In this document: positions 1 through 9,475 of the stretch, in pieces | How the letters are laid out: every line of letters starts with the position of its first letter | Numbering within the stretch: position 1 is the first letter of the stretch | NCBI GenBank assembly: GCA_031286695.1 | Contig: JAITTY010000022.1 | Span: 366,540-430,539 of the forward strand | DNA length: 64,000 bases | Reading direction: 5' to 3' | Origin: Sphingobacterium sp. | Lineage (GTDB): Bacteria > Bacteroidota > Bacteroidia > Sphingobacteriales > Sphingobacteriaceae | Notes under the pieces: generated by a model | What the model was told of the DNA's origin: nothing | Database searches by the model: none | Seen by the model: only the letters and a program-made list of their open reading frames with translations | Position numbers and translations under genes: made by a program

Positions 1-2
1 AA

Positions 3-206
3 TGGCTTATACTCTATGGCTTGTTTATCGTGTCACTTGCTCTGGCCATACCAAATAAATTTTATACGAGAAGGACTCTGCTCTGCTTTTTAAAATTACC
101 ATTTATTTTTATGGCAATCTTACGTAGCTTTATGGGAATCAAATCGGGACGTAATACTTTTGTGCATACACCGCATGGCGAAAAAAAAGAAGACTATAGT
201 AATTGA
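3..206 (+). CDS. C-terminal fragment of a probable membrane-associated glycosyltransferase (cut by window edge)
   Basis: The reading frame is open from the left edge and ends at 206, giving about 67 residues of a protein whose start lies outside. It has a hydrophobic stretch (LILYGLFIVSLALAI), a second one (LCFLKLPFIFMAILRSF) and a polar tail ending HTPHGEKKEDYSN. This pattern is typical of the C-terminal membrane part of large family 2 glycosyltransferases in exopolysaccharide loci. The next gene starts inside it with a 32-base overlap, which suggests one operon. The enzymatic domain is not visible, so the family assignment is inference from the tail and the context. Confidence 0.6.
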   Translation, partial: WLILYGLFIVSLALAIPNKFYTRRTLLCFLKLPFIFMAILRSFMGIKSGRNTFVHTPHGEKKEDYSN

Positions 207-1308
207 GGCACAACGAATCTTTCGCCTTAATAAACACGGAATGGATTTTGTGGCTTTGGAAGTAATCCGTGCGCTTCAAAAGTTGGATACCTTTAACCGG
301 TATATTATTGCTGTCGGACCGGGAGAGGACCGCTGTTTGGAAGGTTCAGCAAATTTTGAGATTAAAGTTTTGGAAAGCTCTAATTATTTTATTTGGGAGC
401 AACTTCTCTTACCTAAACTTATTAAAACCAGCAATGCGGATGTCCTGCACTGTACCTCCAATACTGCCCCATTGGGGTTATCTATTCCACTGGTACTTAC
501 GTTACACGATATCATCTTTATGGAGAAAAAGATTGGTAGTAATTCGTCCATGTATCAAAATTTGGGACGTATCTATAGGCGTTGGGTTGTGCCGCGTGTA
601 TTGAAAAAGGTTCATACCGTGATCACTGTCTCTAACTTTGAAAAAAGAAATATCGAAGCGGCCTTTCCACATCTACAGAAAAAAATTATCACGGTCTATA
701 ATGGTGTAAGTTCAAGATTTAAATCGATGGATATACCTTCGGAAAGCACATTTTTAAAGCTTGAGAAGGGGACTTTTTGGCTTCTTTTAGGTAATACCGA
801 TCCCAAAAAAAACCTGAGGAATACCTTGATGGCTTATGCTTTTTATTTGGAGAGAAGCAATTACAAGAAAAGGTTGCTCCTAGCCGATTTAGATCACACA
901 TATTTGGAAAAACTATTAAAAGAACTTGATCTGTTGACAATAAAAGATTTTATTGTAGTCGAAGAATATATAGCTCATGACAAATTGGTTGAGGTTTACA
1001 ATGGTGCTTTTGCTTTTTTGTATCCTTCTGTCCGGGAAAGTTTTGGACTTCCGTTGCTTGAAGCTATGGCTTGTGGCACACCCGTAGTTACGTCCAATAC
1101 ATCTGCTATTCCTGAGGTAGCCGGGGATAATGTAGTATATACAGACCCGATGAATATCAAATCCATTGCAGCAGGCATGTTGAAATTGGAAGATGAACCA
1201 CAGTTATATAGCTCGCTTGTTCGTAAAGGTTTGGAGCGAAGCAAAGCTTTCAGTTGGGAGTATACAGGAAAAAATACATTAGCAATATATGAAAGCGTAC
1301 ATTCATAA
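175..1308 (+). CDS. Glycosyltransferase family 1/GT4 (GT-B fold)
   Basis: A 377-residue cytoplasmic GT-B glycosyltransferase. The N-terminal half carries the acceptor domain (DVLHCTSNTAPL, LVLTLHDI, TVITVSNFEKRNI). The C-terminal half holds the GT4 nucleotide-sugar site: YNGVSSRF, then AFLYPSVRESFGLPLLEAMA, the usual E-x7-E region, followed by GTPVVTSNTSAIPEVAG. I chose the ATG at 175 (MAKKKKTIVIEAQR) over an in-frame TTG at 160 because the protein core starts right after it. It overlaps the upstream gene by 32 bases and the downstream gene by 20, so translation is probably coupled. It likely adds one sugar to the repeat unit; donor and acceptor cannot be read from sequence. Confidence 0.9.
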   Translation: MAKKKKTIVIEAQRIFRLNKHGMDFVALEVIRALQKLDTFNRYIIAVGPGEDRCLEGSANFEIKVLESSNYFIWEQLLLPKLIKTSNADVLHCTSNTAPLGLSIPLVLTLHDIIFMEKKIGSNSSMYQNLGRIYRRWVVPRVLKKVHTVITVSNFEKRNIEAAFPHLQKKIITVYNGVSSRFKSMDIPSESTFLKLEKGTFWLLLGNTDPKKNLRNTLMAYAFYLERSNYKKRLLLADLDHTYLEKLLKELDLLTIKDFIVVEEYIAHDKLVEVYNGAFAFLYPSVRESFGLPLLEAMACGTPVVTSNTSAIPEVAGDNVVYTDPMNIKSIAAGMLKLEDEPQLYSSLVRKGLERSKAFSWEYTGKNTLAIYESVHS

Positions 1309-1894
1309 TCATCCTAAATTTAAGCGCTTACTGCACTGGTTTATCATGAATCCTGTGCGTACACGGCCGCGCTGGTATGTTCGCATGCTGCAGTTCTTTT
1401 ATGTTAAACGGGGGGCTGGTTCAGTCATTTATCGTAGCGTACGACGGGATCTTGTTCCTTTTCGTACATGTATTATAGGGTCCCGATCCGTGGTCGAGTC
1501 ATTTGCGGTATTGAATAACGCTGTCGGCGACTTGTTTATCGGCAACAATAGCCGAATAGGAATTTCGAATACGATCATTGGGCCAGTGACGATTGGTAAT
1601 AAAGTGAATATCGGTCAAAATGTACTTATTTCAGGATTAAACCACACATATGAAGATGTGACCAAAGCTATTGCAGACCAGGGAGTCAGCACCGCTGCAG
1701 TGACGATTGCTGACGATGTCTGGATAGGCGGGAATGTCGTTATTTTAGCCGGTATTAGCATAGGTGAACATGCTGTAATAGGTGCGGGCTCCGTGGTTAC
1801 AAAAGATGTTCCGCCATATAGTGTTGTCGTTGGAAACCCGGCCAAAATTGTGAAAAAGTACGATTTTAATCTTAATGCCTGGATCAAATCATGA
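1289..1894 (+). CDS. Hexapeptide-repeat O-acyltransferase (acetyltransferase)
   Basis: A 201-residue left-handed beta-helix acyltransferase of the WcaF/maltose O-acetyltransferase group. Hexapeptide turns run from about residue 65 to 185 (FIGNNSRIGISNTIIG, VTIGNKVNIGQNVLI, VTIADDVWIGGNVVI, ISIGEHAVIGAGSVVT), followed by the common end motif VVGNPAKIVKKYD. A loop with the likely catalytic His is visible in LISGLNHTYED. It starts inside the preceding glycosyltransferase gene and its TGA overlaps the next ATG (ATGA at 1891). It probably O-acetylates a sugar of the surface polysaccharide using acetyl-CoA. Confidence 0.9.
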   Translation: MKAYIHNHPKFKRLLHWFIMNPVRTRPRWYVRMLQFFYVKRGAGSVIYRSVRRDLVPFRTCIIGSRSVVESFAVLNNAVGDLFIGNNSRIGISNTIIGPVTIGNKVNIGQNVLISGLNHTYEDVTKAIADQGVSTAAVTIADDVWIGGNVVILAGISIGEHAVIGAGSVVTKDVPPYSVVVGNPAKIVKKYDFNLNAWIKS

Positions 1895-2832
1895 ATGAAA
1901 GACCATTGATTAGCATTATAATGCCTGTTTATAATACAGCTATGTATGTTGATCAGGCTATCCAGAGTATTATTCATCAGGAATATGCTGATGTTGAACT
2001 TATACTAATCAACGATGGTTCGACCGATCAAAGTCTCTCCATACTGGAAAAATGGAGTTCATGCGATAACCGTGTCAAATTATTTTCCCAGGAAAATCAA
2101 GGTCTATCTGCAGCCAGAAATAGAGGCCTTTCTCTTGCGAAAGGCCAGTATATTTATTTTATGGATAGCGATGACCTGCTGCGTGCAGATGCACTATCCA
2201 CGTGTGTGGATTATTGTGAAAAGAAAGACCTCGATTTTGTTTATTTTGATGCTTCGGTTTTTGCGGATAATTCGGATAGCTCAATACTAAAGGATTTTAA
2301 TTATTCCCGAAAAAAAATACCGGCTTATACTGTTTTTAGTGGGCCGGACGCATTGCAACAGCAACTGAATGCAAACGACTTCTTTTCTTCAGCTTGTATG
2401 TATTTAATTCGTAAAGACATACTTGATCGTAATGGATTTGGATTTGAACCCGGTATTGTGCATGAGGATGAGTTATTTACAGTCTTATTGTATCTAGCGG
2501 CAGCTCGAGTTGCTTTTATACCAGAGCAATTTTTTCAGAGGCGTGTGAGGCCGGATTCCATTATGACAAGTCGATTAAAACTTTTTAATATAATATGTTA
2601 CTTCACAGTTGCCCTGCGTTTGAGGGAGTATGGACGAAAGCATTCGGATAGCAGACAAATTATTGAGTTATATCTGCATCGTATGTTGGACGCAGTGGTA
2701 TGGAAAGCACATGTGCTGTCGATCGCTGACCGCTGGAAAGTATTTCTCTTGGTTTTGAAGCATTGGCGAAGATATGTTTCATTTAAAACTATGGGAGTTC
2801 TACTGTTTAAGAAAGGCTTTTTGCATGGATAA
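1891..2832 (+). CDS. Glycosyltransferase family 2 (GT-A fold)
   Basis: A 313-residue GT2 enzyme. The nucleotide-binding start is ISIIMPVYNTAMYVDQAI, followed by LILINDGSTDQSL, the SAARNRGLSLAKG segment and the metal-binding DxD-type motif YFMDSDDLL around residue 92. The rest is variable acceptor-binding sequence with EDELF near residue 190. It is joined to the upstream acetyltransferase by a 4-base ATGA overlap and overlaps the flippase gene by 8 bases, so it belongs to the same transcript. It would transfer a sugar to the lipid-linked intermediate on the cytoplasmic face of the inner membrane. Substrate unknown. Confidence 0.92.
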   Translation: MNERPLISIIMPVYNTAMYVDQAIQSIIHQEYADVELILINDGSTDQSLSILEKWSSCDNRVKLFSQENQGLSAARNRGLSLAKGQYIYFMDSDDLLRADALSTCVDYCEKKDLDFVYFDASVFADNSDSSILKDFNYSRKKIPAYTVFSGPDALQQQLNANDFFSSACMYLIRKDILDRNGFGFEPGIVHEDELFTVLLYLAAARVAFIPEQFFQRRVRPDSIMTSRLKLFNIICYFTVALRLREYGRKHSDSRQIIELYLHRMLDAVVWKAHVLSIADRWKVFLLVLKHWRRYVSFKTMGVLLFKKGFLHG

Positions 2833-4273
2833 CATAAAAAAGGAAATCGTTTCTGGAGTATTTTTCACAGCATTGGCCAAATACACGAATTTGGTGATTT
2901 CGCTGGTCGTTACCGCAGTTTTAGCACGATTGCTCGCACCAGATCAATTTGGCGTAGTGGCCATAGCTACGGTGGCCATTGCTTTCCTAAATTTAATAGC
3001 TGATTTCGGACTGTCTCCTGCAGTTATACAGCATAAAGAGCTGGATCGAAAGGCATTAGGCTATTTATTTTCCCTTTCTGTATATATTGCTATCACTTTG
3101 TCAGTACTATTCTTTTTGTCTGCTGAAATTATCGAAAAATGGTATGCACAGCCTCAATTGAAACCAATCTGCCAATTACTGGCGCTAAGTCTATTTTTTT
3201 CGGGAATTACCGTAGTTCCAAATGCCTTATTTTTTCGCGATAGGTTATTTAAATCGATTGCTTTACGAAGTTTGATTGTACAAATTATCGGCGGAGGATT
3301 ATCTATAATTGCTGCCTTTAAAGGAATGGGGGTGTATGCGCTTATTTTAAATCCGATATTCTCATCACTATTGATTTTTATTATTTCATACCTGAAGTAT
3401 CCATTAAAATTTAGCCCACGTTTTTCATTTCAACCTCTTCGGCCTTTATTTTCTTATTCTATTTTTCAGTTTTTATTTAATATTATCAACTATTTCAGCA
3501 GAAATTCGGATACCCTATTAATTGGTAAATACCTGGGCATGGTACCGCTGGGCTTCTATGACAAATCTTATCGACTAATGTCATTGCCACTCCAAAACAT
3601 TACGCAGGTGATTACACCGGTGATCCATCCGATATTAAGTCAGAAAGGAAAGGAGAGTGGATATCTTTATGAAGCAAATCTAAAATTAACCAGCCTATTG
3701 TCGCTTATCGGATTTCCATTATCAGTTTTCTTGTTTTATTCAGCTGAAGAACTCATTTTATTATTTTTTGGACCGCAGTGGGGATTAGCAGTTCCTTCCT
3801 TTAAAATATTGAGTCTAACAGTAGGTATCCAATTGATCCTCTCGTCATCGGGGTCCATTTTCCAAACGGCAGGAGATACCAAAAATCTGTTTATATGCGG
3901 TTTGTTTTCGGCAGTATTAAATGTTGCGGGAATACTATTTGGTGTATTTTACGCTAAAAGTATTGACGCAGTGGCCATGTGCTTATTGGTTACATTTAGT
4001 GTCAATTTTGTACAGGCCTACTGGTTAATGTATCGCGTGGTTTTCAAACGGAGTATGGTTGGTTTTTTTTATAGCCTATGGCGCCCGATCTTTTTTGCAC
4101 TCCTACTTGGGCTCATTTTTCATTTGGTCATAGGTTACCATTTGCCCCATAATTTGGTTTTTCGCTTAGTACTCAAAACTGGTATCTATATTTTATCTTT
4201 GATCTTAATGATTTGGTTCGGAGGGTATCGCAATCTGCTGTTGGCATTTTTACGTAAGTCATCAATTCAGTAA
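2825..4273 (+). CDS. Polysaccharide flippase, Wzx/lipopolysaccharide biosynthesis (MATE/MOP superfamily)
   Basis: A 482-residue integral membrane protein with about 12-14 hydrophobic helices. Its start MDNIKKEIVSGVFFTALAKY and the region VLARLLAPDQFGVVAIATV are hallmarks of the WzxC/MOP-type polysaccharide exporters (RfbX/Polysacc_synt families). I place the start at ATG 2825; a longer frame runs back into the preceding gene but reads as glycosyltransferase shadow. It would flip the undecaprenyl-linked repeat unit across the inner membrane. No Wzy polymerase or Wza/Wzc export pair is in view; they probably lie left of the window. A 115-base gap follows. Confidence 0.9.
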   Translation: MDNIKKEIVSGVFFTALAKYTNLVISLVVTAVLARLLAPDQFGVVAIATVAIAFLNLIADFGLSPAVIQHKELDRKALGYLFSLSVYIAITLSVLFFLSAEIIEKWYAQPQLKPICQLLALSLFFSGITVVPNALFFRDRLFKSIALRSLIVQIIGGGLSIIAAFKGMGVYALILNPIFSSLLIFIISYLKYPLKFSPRFSFQPLRPLFSYSIFQFLFNIINYFSRNSDTLLIGKYLGMVPLGFYDKSYRLMSLPLQNITQVITPVIHPILSQKGKESGYLYEANLKLTSLLSLIGFPLSVFLFYSAEELILLFFGPQWGLAVPSFKILSLTVGIQLILSSSGSIFQTAGDTKNLFICGLFSAVLNVAGILFGVFYAKSIDAVAMCLLVTFSVNFVQAYWLMYRVVFKRSMVGFFYSLWRPIFFALLLGLIFHLVIGYHLPHNLVFRLVLKTGIYILSLILMIWFGGYRNLLLAFLRKSSIQ

Positions 4274-4388
4274 GATTAAATTATCTTATCAAGCTTTTTC
4301 ATTAAAGCATTTTGATCATTTTTTCTTGTATTCATAATCTTTTTGTATTTTCCAGTCAAGCAGTAAAAGTCTTTAACAACAATCGAAC

Positions 4389-5531
4389 GTGAAGGTCCCA
4401 GTGAAAGATAAATCGTATAAGGTACTTTTTTTAGTATTCCATGGTTTTAGTGAATATAATGGTATTAGTAAAAAAATATGGGGTCAAATTAATGGTTTGA
4501 AATCCAATGGCGTCGATGTGCAGCTTTGTTATTACACGGTGGAGAGGAATGGATCACGTGTATGGAAGATCGAAGACGAGATTCTTGTGGATTTCGGTAG
4601 AGGTCCAATAGCCAAAATACGTAAACGTATAGACTATCGGGCGATTTCAGAATACGTACATAAAAATAAGTTCCAACTGATTTATATCCGGTCCGACCAT
4701 AATGCCAATCCTTTCACATTAAGCATGGTGAAGATGATGCGGCTTTCGGGAGCAAAAGTGTTAATGGAGATTCCAACTTATCCCTATGATCAGGAGTATG
4801 TCACCTTGCGCATGCGCCTCGAATTGGCAATCGATCGTCTTTATCGTAAAAAGCTTGCAAAGCAATTGGATGCTTTTGTCACTTTTTCTGATGCCCGGAC
4901 AATTTTTGGGCAGCGAGCCATATGTATCTCCAATGGAATAGACTTCAGCGCCATCCCAGTTCGTAAACCACAGGAAGGAGCGGAAAAACGCACGATCCAT
5001 TTGCTGGGCGTTGCGGAGATACATTATTGGCACGGATTTGATCGACTGGTTCGTGGACTTGGTATTTATAAACAAAGTCATCCTGATTGTCAAATTATTT
5101 TTCACTTGGTGGGGAAATTTAGCGGTGAACCTGAACGGACATCTATTTTGGAGCCGATAACGCAATTCAATTTACAGCAACATGTAGTCTTACATGGCCC
5201 GCTTTGGGGAGAGGAATTGGATGCCATATTTAATCTGGCCGACTTTGCAATCGGTAGTTTAGGCCGTCATCGCAGTGGTATACAAGTCATAAAAACCTTA
5301 AAAAATAGAGAATATGCGGCGCGTGGAATTCCGTTTATCTACTCGGAATCTGATGCTGACTTTGACGGGCAACCTTATGTGCTTAAAGCGAGTCCTGATG
5401 AATCCGCTATTGATATCACTAAAATACTGGAATTTTTAAAGAAGGAAAAATTTTCTCCAGCCTGTATTCGCAATAGTATTTTGGACTTATCATGGGCCGA
5501 ACAGATGAATAAAGTTCTGCAAGCAATTTAA
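4389..5531 (+). CDS. Glycosyltransferase, GT4-like (GT-B fold)
   Basis: A 380-residue protein resembling GT-B glycosyltransferases. The N-terminal Rossmann-like part begins VLFLVFHGFSEYNGISKKI. The middle has AFVTFSDARTIFG and ICISNGIDFSAIPV, the usual linker of family 4 enzymes, and then HLLGVAEIHYWHGFDRLV. The C-terminal donor site is less standard: FNLADFAIGSLGRHRSGIQV stands where most GT4 enzymes have PSxxEGFGLPxLEAMA. The predicted start is GTG at 4389 because no good ATG lies nearby. It is probably a distinct GT4 branch in the same exopolysaccharide operon. Confidence 0.8.
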   Translation: MKVPVKDKSYKVLFLVFHGFSEYNGISKKIWGQINGLKSNGVDVQLCYYTVERNGSRVWKIEDEILVDFGRGPIAKIRKRIDYRAISEYVHKNKFQLIYIRSDHNANPFTLSMVKMMRLSGAKVLMEIPTYPYDQEYVTLRMRLELAIDRLYRKKLAKQLDAFVTFSDARTIFGQRAICISNGIDFSAIPVRKPQEGAEKRTIHLLGVAEIHYWHGFDRLVRGLGIYKQSHPDCQIIFHLVGKFSGEPERTSILEPITQFNLQQHVVLHGPLWGEELDAIFNLADFAIGSLGRHRSGIQVIKTLKNREYAARGIPFIYSESDADFDGQPYVLKASPDESAIDITKILEFLKKEKFSPACIRNSILDLSWAEQMNKVLQAI

Positions 5532-5558
5532 TGTTTTAACAAAATAATCGACGCTAGG

Positions 5559-6410
5559 ATGGCTAAATGGTATTCACAATATGAGAAGGTCTATGACCAA
5601 GAAGTGGGTTCTGTAGATAATGATGTTATCGAGAAGATTCGGGCACAGATCCGGCTTTCTTCAAGTTCTGACCCGATTATAAGTATTGTGGTCATCGCCT
5701 ATAATGAAGAAAAGAAGCTTTTGGCATGTCTCTGGTCTTTAGCAGAACAGCGTTGTCATTTGCCCATGGAATTAATTGTCGTTAATAATAATTCGACGGA
5801 TCAAACGGAATCGCTTTTAAAGCGACTCGGTGCGACTTATCACAATGAACTAAAGCAAGGGCCTGGCTTTGCTAGACAGTGTGGTCTTGATCAAGCACGG
5901 GGTAAATTTATGCTTTGCGTGGATGGAGACACCATGTATCCCCCAGGCTATGCTGAAACGCATATGAAAGTATTAGATAGGCCAGGGATATCCGCCACAT
6001 GTAGTTTGTGGAGTTTCTTGCCCCGAGCTGGGCAGTCCAGAACTTTCCTTTGGTTTTATGAAGGACTTCGGGATATTTACCTGAACCTGCAATTTATAAA
6101 AAGGCCTGAATTGTGCGTGCGGGGGATGGTCTTTTCCTTTAAAACCGAGCTGGGGCGCAAGGTTAATTTTAGGACAGATATAAAACGTGGCGAAGACGGG
6201 TCAATGGCTTTGGGACTTAAGGCCTATGGAAGGATTGAGTTTATTCGAAGTAAAAAGGCGCGGGCGATGACAGGGCAGAATACAATCGCTGCCGACGGAT
6301 CTCTTGCAAATAGCTTTTTTGTCAGGTTGCGAAAAGCGATAACATCCATGGGTGGGCTATTTTCGGGGAAAAAGCATTACCAGGATGAGGAATCGAATAG
6401 GATTCAGTAG
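5559..6410 (+). CDS. Glycosyltransferase family 2
   Basis: A 283-residue GT2 protein. After about 40 residues of leader it shows ISIVVIAYNEEKKLLACL, LIVVNNNSTDQTESLL, a GPGFARQCGLDQARG segment and the metal-binding MLCVDGDTMYPPGY near residue 125. A later RGEDGSMALGL is the usual ED motif that helps bind the acceptor. No clear membrane helix is present, so it is probably peripheral to the inner membrane. It sits 27 bases after the preceding glycosyltransferase and 38 before the next one. Substrate cannot be told. Confidence 0.9.
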   Translation: MAKWYSQYEKVYDQEVGSVDNDVIEKIRAQIRLSSSSDPIISIVVIAYNEEKKLLACLWSLAEQRCHLPMELIVVNNNSTDQTESLLKRLGATYHNELKQGPGFARQCGLDQARGKFMLCVDGDTMYPPGYAETHMKVLDRPGISATCSLWSFLPRAGQSRTFLWFYEGLRDIYLNLQFIKRPELCVRGMVFSFKTELGRKVNFRTDIKRGEDGSMALGLKAYGRIEFIRSKKARAMTGQNTIAADGSLANSFFVRLRKAITSMGGLFSGKKHYQDEESNRIQ

Positions 6411-6448
6411 AAATAATTGTCTATTTTTGTCTAAATTCTATCCGGCCT

Positions 6449-7633
6449 ATGCTTCAATTTATTTTCTGGACTTGTATATCCTTAGTGCTATATACCTATA
6501 TCGGTTATGCTATCTTAATTTATGTATTGGCAAGATTATTTCCGTACCCTATTGCTATAAAGGAGAGGTCTCAAAATAACGACGGGAATGATCTTCCCCC
6601 ATTGACCCTATTTATTACAGCTTACAATGAGTCAGAAATAATTCCAGAAAAAATGCTGAACTGCCTTGAGCTTGATTATCCTAAGGATAAATTAAACATT
6701 CTTTGGGTTATAGATGGAAGTACTGATGATAGTTGTGAGCTGTTAACAAAGTATTCTATGGTTAAGATTGTCAGTTCAGCCCATAGGAAAGGTAAGACTG
6801 CCGCTGTGAATCATGGTATGGAATATGTGAAAACTCCAATTGTCGTTTTTAGCGATGCAAATTGTTTATTGAATGCCGGGGCGTTGAAGATTATTGCTCG
6901 CCAATTTGAAGATCCGACAATTGGCTGCGTCTCGGGTGAAAAAAGAGTGGCTTTTGATGATGGTGATACGGTTTCCTCGAAAGGGGAGGGAGCCTATTGG
7001 AAATATGAGTCGCTATTAAAAAAATTAGATTACGAATTTTATTCTGCTGTAGGTGCCGCTGGAGAATTGTTTGCTTTACGTACTGAATTATTTGCACCAA
7101 TGGAAGAAGATACCCTGTTAGATGATTTTATGCTGTCAATGCGCATTGCGCAAAAAGGATATCGAATTGCATATACACCAAATGCTTATGCTGTAGAGTA
7201 CGGTTCGTTGAATATGGAAGAGGAAGGAAAAAGGAAACGACGTATTGCTGCTGGGGGATGGCAGTCTATAGGAAGGTTACTGCCGTTACTAAATGGATTT
7301 AAATTTGGGAAGTTGAGCTTCCAATATATTTCACATCGTGTGCTGCGTTGGTCTGTTACACCTTTTGCGCTTTTTGCACTCTTCCCCTTGGCGGCAATTC
7401 TTGGATATCGGTGTTCGTCATCTTTCAATGTGTTTTCTGTCATTTTTGTGTTTCAGTGTGTCTTTTATCTTTGTGCGGCTTTTGGCTATTTGATGCGAAA
7501 TAATCCCAATAGTACAAAGTTGTTTTATATTCCATATTACTTTCTGTTTATGAATATCAATGTAATACGTGGAATTTATTATTTGTTTAGTAGAAGCTTT
7601 ATTGGCGGATGGGAGAAATCTCAAAGAAAATAA
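6449..7633 (+). CDS. Membrane glycosyltransferase family 2 (IcaA/cellulose-synthase-like)
   Basis: A 394-residue membrane GT2. One N-terminal helix (FIFWTCISLVLYTYIGYAIL) precedes the catalytic domain with LTLFITAYNESEIIPEKM, LWVIDGSTDDSCELL, VVFSDANCLLN and the TLLDDFMLSMRI acidic motif. The RRIAAGGWQSIGRL stretch occupies the place of the QxxRW motif of processive enzymes but lacks the RW pair, so processivity is doubtful. Two to three helices close the protein (FALFALFPLAAILGY, VIFVFQCVFYLCAAFGYL, FLFMNINVIRGIYYL). It ends 4 bases before the following histidine kinase gene. Confidence 0.88.
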   Translation: MLQFIFWTCISLVLYTYIGYAILIYVLARLFPYPIAIKERSQNNDGNDLPPLTLFITAYNESEIIPEKMLNCLELDYPKDKLNILWVIDGSTDDSCELLTKYSMVKIVSSAHRKGKTAAVNHGMEYVKTPIVVFSDANCLLNAGALKIIARQFEDPTIGCVSGEKRVAFDDGDTVSSKGEGAYWKYESLLKKLDYEFYSAVGAAGELFALRTELFAPMEEDTLLDDFMLSMRIAQKGYRIAYTPNAYAVEYGSLNMEEEGKRKRRIAAGGWQSIGRLLPLLNGFKFGKLSFQYISHRVLRWSVTPFALFALFPLAAILGYRCSSSFNVFSVIFVFQCVFYLCAAFGYLMRNNPNSTKLFYIPYYFLFMNINVIRGIYYLFSRSFIGGWEKSQRK

Positions 7634-7637
7634 TCTA

Positions 7638-9464
7638 ATGAATGTTATGGATAAAAAAATATTACATGATTTAAAATTCTTGGAGAAGGTCTTGAATATG
7701 ACTTGTGATACATTGTTGCTGGTGAATAAGGATAATATATGTGTGGATGCGATAATGAAGACAAATAATCCGGTTTTAAATTCCGATATTGATCTAGTAG
7801 GGAGAAATCTGTTGTCTATTTTACCTCAGCCAACTTCGGCTCTTATCGAACAGGAATTTAACTTTTGCCGCCAAACAGGAGAGACTTCCAATCTAAATTA
7901 TGACCTGCCTACTGAAGAGCAGATGTATTATTTTAAGTTCGTCATTCACAAATTTGACGAGGAACATTTAATTTGCCAATATCGGGATATCACACAGCGT
8001 AGTAACATGAAGTACCGTCTTAAATCTGCACTGACTGCCCAACTCGAGGTGGGGAAGGTCGCTATGATTGGGCATTGGACTTATGATCTGCAGCAGCAGG
8101 AATTTACGCATAATGGCTATTCGAACCTTCGAAAGAAAAATCTTGAAGAGCCTGAGAAAATCGCTTTGCAGGATCTGCTCACACAAGTTCACCCGGATGA
8201 TAGAAAGAAGATGGAGGCTTTTCTGTATAACGATGCTATTGAGTATAGCACATTTGAGTACCGGATAAAACAACCCGATACACCCATCACGTATGTACGG
8301 GCGACAAAATATGCCAAGCGCCTGGAAAACAATATTCATATTATAGACGGTTTTTCTCAAAATGTAAGCGATTTCATTAAAAACAGAAATGAACTTGAAA
8401 TGGTGCTTTCCGTCGTTGACAATGCGCCGTATAGTATTTTTGCATGTCATAAAGATGGGACTATGGCTTTTGCAAATAAGGCCTGCCGACAGCAAAATGG
8501 TCTGAAAGAAGAAGAGATCATCGCAGACTTAAAAGTTTTTGAATGCCTGCGGGAGTTCACAACAGAAGAAGCTTGGGACTTATCTGTGCAAAAAATCATT
8601 TCTGCTTCGGGTTATTATCAATATCGTTGTGATACGGTGTATCCAGAACTGGATATTATTGGGTCTGAATGCAGTTCCCTCATGATCAAAAATGGTAATG
8701 GTGAAGATATAATCTGGACGATCAAGCGGGATATCTCGGATCAGCTTCGTTACGAGGAGCAGCTGTTGCGTTCAAAAGAAGCTGCTGAGGAATCTGAGCG
8801 GTTAAAATCTGCATTTATCTCCAATATGAATCATGAAATCCGGACGCCGCTTAGCGCCATTATGGGCTTTGGAAGTATTATTGCCGATACGCCAGATCCT
8901 GAGCTGCGAAAGGAATATGGTGAGCTCCTCAATGCAAATAGCAGCCAGCTGCTACGGCTGATAACGGATGTATTGGAAATGTCGCAGATGGATTCAGGTA
9001 AAGTAAGGTTAAAGAATTCAGACGTGTCCCTTAAAGGAATATTAAATGAGCTATCAATGAGTTTCTTGTCAGATGAGGAACAGCCAGCCATAATTTTTGA
9101 CATTCCTGAAAAGGAATTAGTGACACGTTTGGATCGTGGAAGAGTGATTCAGGTTCTCGTCAATTTAATCAATAACAGTTTGAAATTTACACCACCTGAG
9201 GGTGCTATACACGTTGGTTACAGACTAAGTAGTGATCATGTAGAATTTTATGTTAAAGATAATGGTATTGGCATAGCCAAGGAAAATCAAGAGTTGATCT
9301 TTAATAGATTTTATAAAATTAATTCAATGGATAAGGGTACGGGATTGGGGCTAGCAATTTGTAAAGGTATAATTGAGCAGATGAATGGACAGTTGGATGT
9401 CGAGTCGGAGCTCGGACAGGGAGCCACTTTTAGCATAAGATTGCCCTTAAGCGAACAAAATTAA
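7638..9464 (+). CDS. PAS-domain sensor histidine kinase (soluble)
   Basis: A 608-residue kinase without an obvious membrane segment. Up to three PAS-like domains occupy residues 1-360 (for example DTLLLVNKDNICVDAI and VVDNAPYSIFACHKDG). A short coiled coil leads to HisKA with the phospho-acceptor His in FISNMNHEIRTPLSAIMGFG (about residue 397) and a HATPase with N (NLINNSLKFTPP), DNGIGIAKENQ and GTGLGLAIC. The start ATG 7638 directly follows the stop of the glycosyltransferase; a second ATG at 7647 is also possible. No cognate receiver is attached. Its place inside the polysaccharide operon suggests it senses a cytoplasmic signal linked to matrix production (inference). Confidence 0.9.
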   Translation: MNVMDKKILHDLKFLEKVLNMTCDTLLLVNKDNICVDAIMKTNNPVLNSDIDLVGRNLLSILPQPTSALIEQEFNFCRQTGETSNLNYDLPTEEQMYYFKFVIHKFDEEHLICQYRDITQRSNMKYRLKSALTAQLEVGKVAMIGHWTYDLQQQEFTHNGYSNLRKKNLEEPEKIALQDLLTQVHPDDRKKMEAFLYNDAIEYSTFEYRIKQPDTPITYVRATKYAKRLENNIHIIDGFSQNVSDFIKNRNELEMVLSVVDNAPYSIFACHKDGTMAFANKACRQQNGLKEEEIIADLKVFECLREFTTEEAWDLSVQKIISASGYYQYRCDTVYPELDIIGSECSSLMIKNGNGEDIIWTIKRDISDQLRYEEQLLRSKEAAEESERLKSAFISNMNHEIRTPLSAIMGFGSIIADTPDPELRKEYGELLNANSSQLLRLITDVLEMSQMDSGKVRLKNSDVSLKGILNELSMSFLSDEEQPAIIFDIPEKELVTRLDRGRVIQVLVNLINNSLKFTPPEGAIHVGYRLSSDHVEFYVKDNGIGIAKENQELIFNRFYKINSMDKGTGLGLAICKGIIEQMNGQLDVESELGQGATFSIRLPLSEQN

Positions 9465-9475
9465 AATAGCATACA

